In this document: positions 15,111 to 15,167 of the stretch, one piece after another | How the letters are laid out: each line of letters opens with the position of its first letter | Numbering within the stretch: the first letter of the stretch is position 1 | Source: JBKHBQ01 sp046542305 | Lineage (GTDB): Bacteria > Bacteroidota > Bacteroidia > Bacteroidales > 4484-276 | DNA length: 15,167 nucleotides | Assembly (NCBI GenBank): GCA_046542305.1 | Contig: JBKHBQ010000077.1 | Location: 1-15,167 of the forward strand | Direction: 5' to 3' | Notes under the pieces: generated by a model | Databases searched by the model: none | Told to the model about the DNA's origin: nothing | What the model saw: only the letters and a program-made list of their open reading frames with translations | Translations under genes and position numbers: made by a program

Positions 15111-15148
15111 GTGTCTTTGTGGCAAAAGGAATAATAGCCACGAAGGCA
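15111..15148. repeat. Palindromic intergenic repeat (GTGTCTTTGTGGC family)
   Basis: TGTCTTTGTGGC (15112-15123) can pair with GCCACGAAGGCA (15137-15148) over 12 bp with two G-T wobbles and a 13-nt loop. A related half-copy lies at 7120-7132. Such GCCACGAAGGC/GTGTCTTTGTGGC palindromes occur between genes in many Bacteroidota. The repeat may continue past the window edge (AAGACGCTAAGC). Confidence 0.5.
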
Positions 15149-15167
15149 GAAAGACGCTAAGCTTCAC

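Noticed and set aside
1..15167. CRISPR array, insertion sequence or phage genes
   Set aside because: I saw no regularly spaced repeats, transposase, integrase or phage structural motifs in any frame.

Overview
The window looks like a chromosomal segment from a member of the Bacteroidota, probably an anaerobic or marine Bacteroidales-type lineage. The evidence is a GLPGLI-family gene next to a SusC-like/TonB-dependent outer-membrane receptor, a VorB-type 2-oxoacid:ferredoxin oxidoreductase cluster, AT-rich leaders that mostly lack Shine-Dalgarno sequences, and several matches to the Bacteroidota -7 promoter element (TAnnTTTG-like). Almost every gene is on the minus strand, so transcription mostly runs right to left. 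The exceptions are a DoxX-like gene and a DUF427 gene around 11.6-12.9 kb.

Layout from the left. (1) 1-1772 is an oxidoreductase operon: a two-cluster ferredoxin, then the alpha subunit, then a beta (TPP) subunit cut by the window edge. (2) 2013-2760 is a CPBP-family membrane protease gene broken by a single-base frameshift. (3) 2808-6584 is a minus-strand module: a 65-residue secreted four-cysteine peptide, a strong hairpin, a GLPGLI protein, and a large outer-membrane receptor. (4) 6585-7252 is an AT-rich, gene-poor stretch of 668 bp. It holds a second hairpin, a run of nine G, a candidate promoter, a fossil of a second GLPGLI/receptor junction, half of a dispersed repeat and a putative terminator. 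(5) 7253-11335 is a complete tripartite efflux operon: ABC ATPase, lipoprotein membrane-fusion protein, FtsX/DevC-like permease and TolC-like outer-membrane channel, tightly packed or overlapping. (6) 11599-12901 holds the DoxX-like and tandem DUF427 genes on the plus strand. (7) 12910-14997 is a secreted prolyl oligopeptidase, preceded by a promoter candidate and a palindromic intergenic repeat at the right edge.

The least explained part is the middle. A tiny exported cysteine peptide lies between two hairpins, followed by a GLPGLI protein of unknown function and its outer-membrane receptor. Just upstream is debris from a former second copy of the GLPGLI/receptor pair, and beyond that a periplasm-to-outside exporter of the DevBCA/MacB type plus TolC. 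My working hypothesis is a peptide production/uptake or envelope-signalling locus that has been duplicated and partly deleted. The sequence shows the arrangement; the function is inference.
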